A stretch of DNA of 13,108 bases from 39-52-133 sp036523795 (GTDB lineage Bacteria > Pseudomonadota > Gammaproteobacteria > Burkholderiales > Gallionellaceae), in contig DATDDN010000011.1 in NCBI GenBank assembly GCA_036523795.1, positions 1 through 13,108 of the forward strand, written 5' to 3'. This document shows positions 12,838 to 13,108 of this stretch, piece after piece. The notes beneath the pieces were generated by a model that was not told the DNA's origin, ran no database searches, and was given only the letters and a program-made list of their open reading frames with translations. The position numbers were made by a program, and so were the translations under genes. Position 1 is the stretch's first letter; each line of letters starts with the position of its first letter.

Positions 12838-13108
12838 GGCCGGGAGCAGCGTGTTCCACAGTTCGCGCACCGGTGCGACGTCAATCGCGCCGTGTGCCAT
12901 GCGCGCCGGTGAGATGTTGTTCAAGCGCATGCGGTGCTGTTCGCGGCGCAGCCTGCGGTAGATCTCCTGCACATTCCCGCACAGCGTTTGGTCGATGAGC
13001 CCCAGCTTGGCAGCCGTGCCCAGCAAGGCCAGATTGCCGCTGTTCGCGGTGAGCTCGACATGCTGCCCGGCATGGGCCAGCACCAGATACTGCACCATGA
13101 ACTCCACA
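12835..13108 (-). CDS. glnE: GlnE, glutamine synthetase adenylyltransferase/deadenylase, C-terminal fragment
   Basis: Only the last 90 or so codons are in the window; the frame runs off the right edge with no start. GlnE adds and removes AMP on glutamine synthetase according to nitrogen status, controlled by PII. The visible part is the end of the C-terminal adenylylation domain: VEFMVQYLVLAHA carries the acidic metal-binding residue of the (D)xEFxxQ motif, followed by ELTANSGNLALLGTAAKLGLI and a helical tail ending WNTLLPA. The stop TAA (12837-12835 on the minus strand) is made of the terminal bases of the adjoining palindromic element, which suggests that insertion reset the C-terminus by little or nothing. 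Confidence 0.92.
   Translation of the reverse strand, partial: VEFMVQYLVLAHAGQHVELTANSGNLALLGTAAKLGLIDQTLCGNVQEIYRRLRREQHRMRLNNISPARMAHGAIDVAPVRELWNTLLPA

Overview
The window is a GC-rich stretch of chromosome, most likely from a betaproteobacterium (Nitrosomonadales/Gallionellaceae-like is my guess). The basis is the gene content: an orn-type oligoribonuclease with Escherichia coli residue numbering, the orn / M48 protease / pterin dehydratase / rsgA neighbourhood, hrcA beside hemH, a CobD/CbiB-like (AmpE-like) membrane protein, and the style of the intergenic palindromes. No phage, plasmid, CRISPR or rRNA/tRNA features are visible. The coding regions are mostly ordinary housekeeping genes; the unusual material lies between them.

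Layout. (1) Positions 1-2451, plus strand: the 3' end of hrcA (heat-shock repressor), hemH (ferrochelatase), and an exported metallo-beta-lactamase-fold hydrolase closed by a strong intrinsic terminator at 2418-2451. (2) 2544-3398, plus: a membrane-anchored diguanylate cyclase with intact active site and inhibitory site. (3) 3417-6193, minus: in transcription order orn, then an orphan GT-B glycosyltransferase, then a REP-associated-type tyrosine transposase (RAYT). A palindromic element separates orn from the glycosyltransferase. (4) 6303-10079, plus, divergent from orn: a tightly packed run of five genes. These are a Ste24-like M48 protease, a small periplasmic c-type cytochrome, pterin-4a-carbinolamine dehydratase, RsgA, and an unrecognised exported protein with an outer-membrane-like C-terminus. 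The cytochrome/dehydratase and dehydratase/rsgA junctions overlap (ATGA, then TTGA), which suggests translational coupling. (5) 10080-11055: an AT-rich single-gene patch (unrecognised exported protein) bracketed by a perfect 9-bp inverted repeat, unlike everything around it and probably acquired. (6) 11071-13108, minus: the 3' end of glnE, a palindromic element, the CobD/CbiB-like membrane protein and a SAM-dependent methyltransferase.

How it fits together. orn and rsgA serve RNA turnover and 30S ribosome maturation and share a locus in many proteobacteria; here the divergent gap 6194-6302 must carry both promoters. hemH makes the haem that the small cytochrome needs, though the two are not co-transcribed. 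Three different imperfect palindromes of about 120-150 bp (203-322, 5513-5632, 12690-12837) occupy three of the intergenic gaps. Two of them supply the stop codon of the upstream gene. Together with the RAYT gene and the AT-rich patch, they are the best leads for non-standard biology. I did not find a convincing new multi-gene system. No gap exceeds 300 bases.
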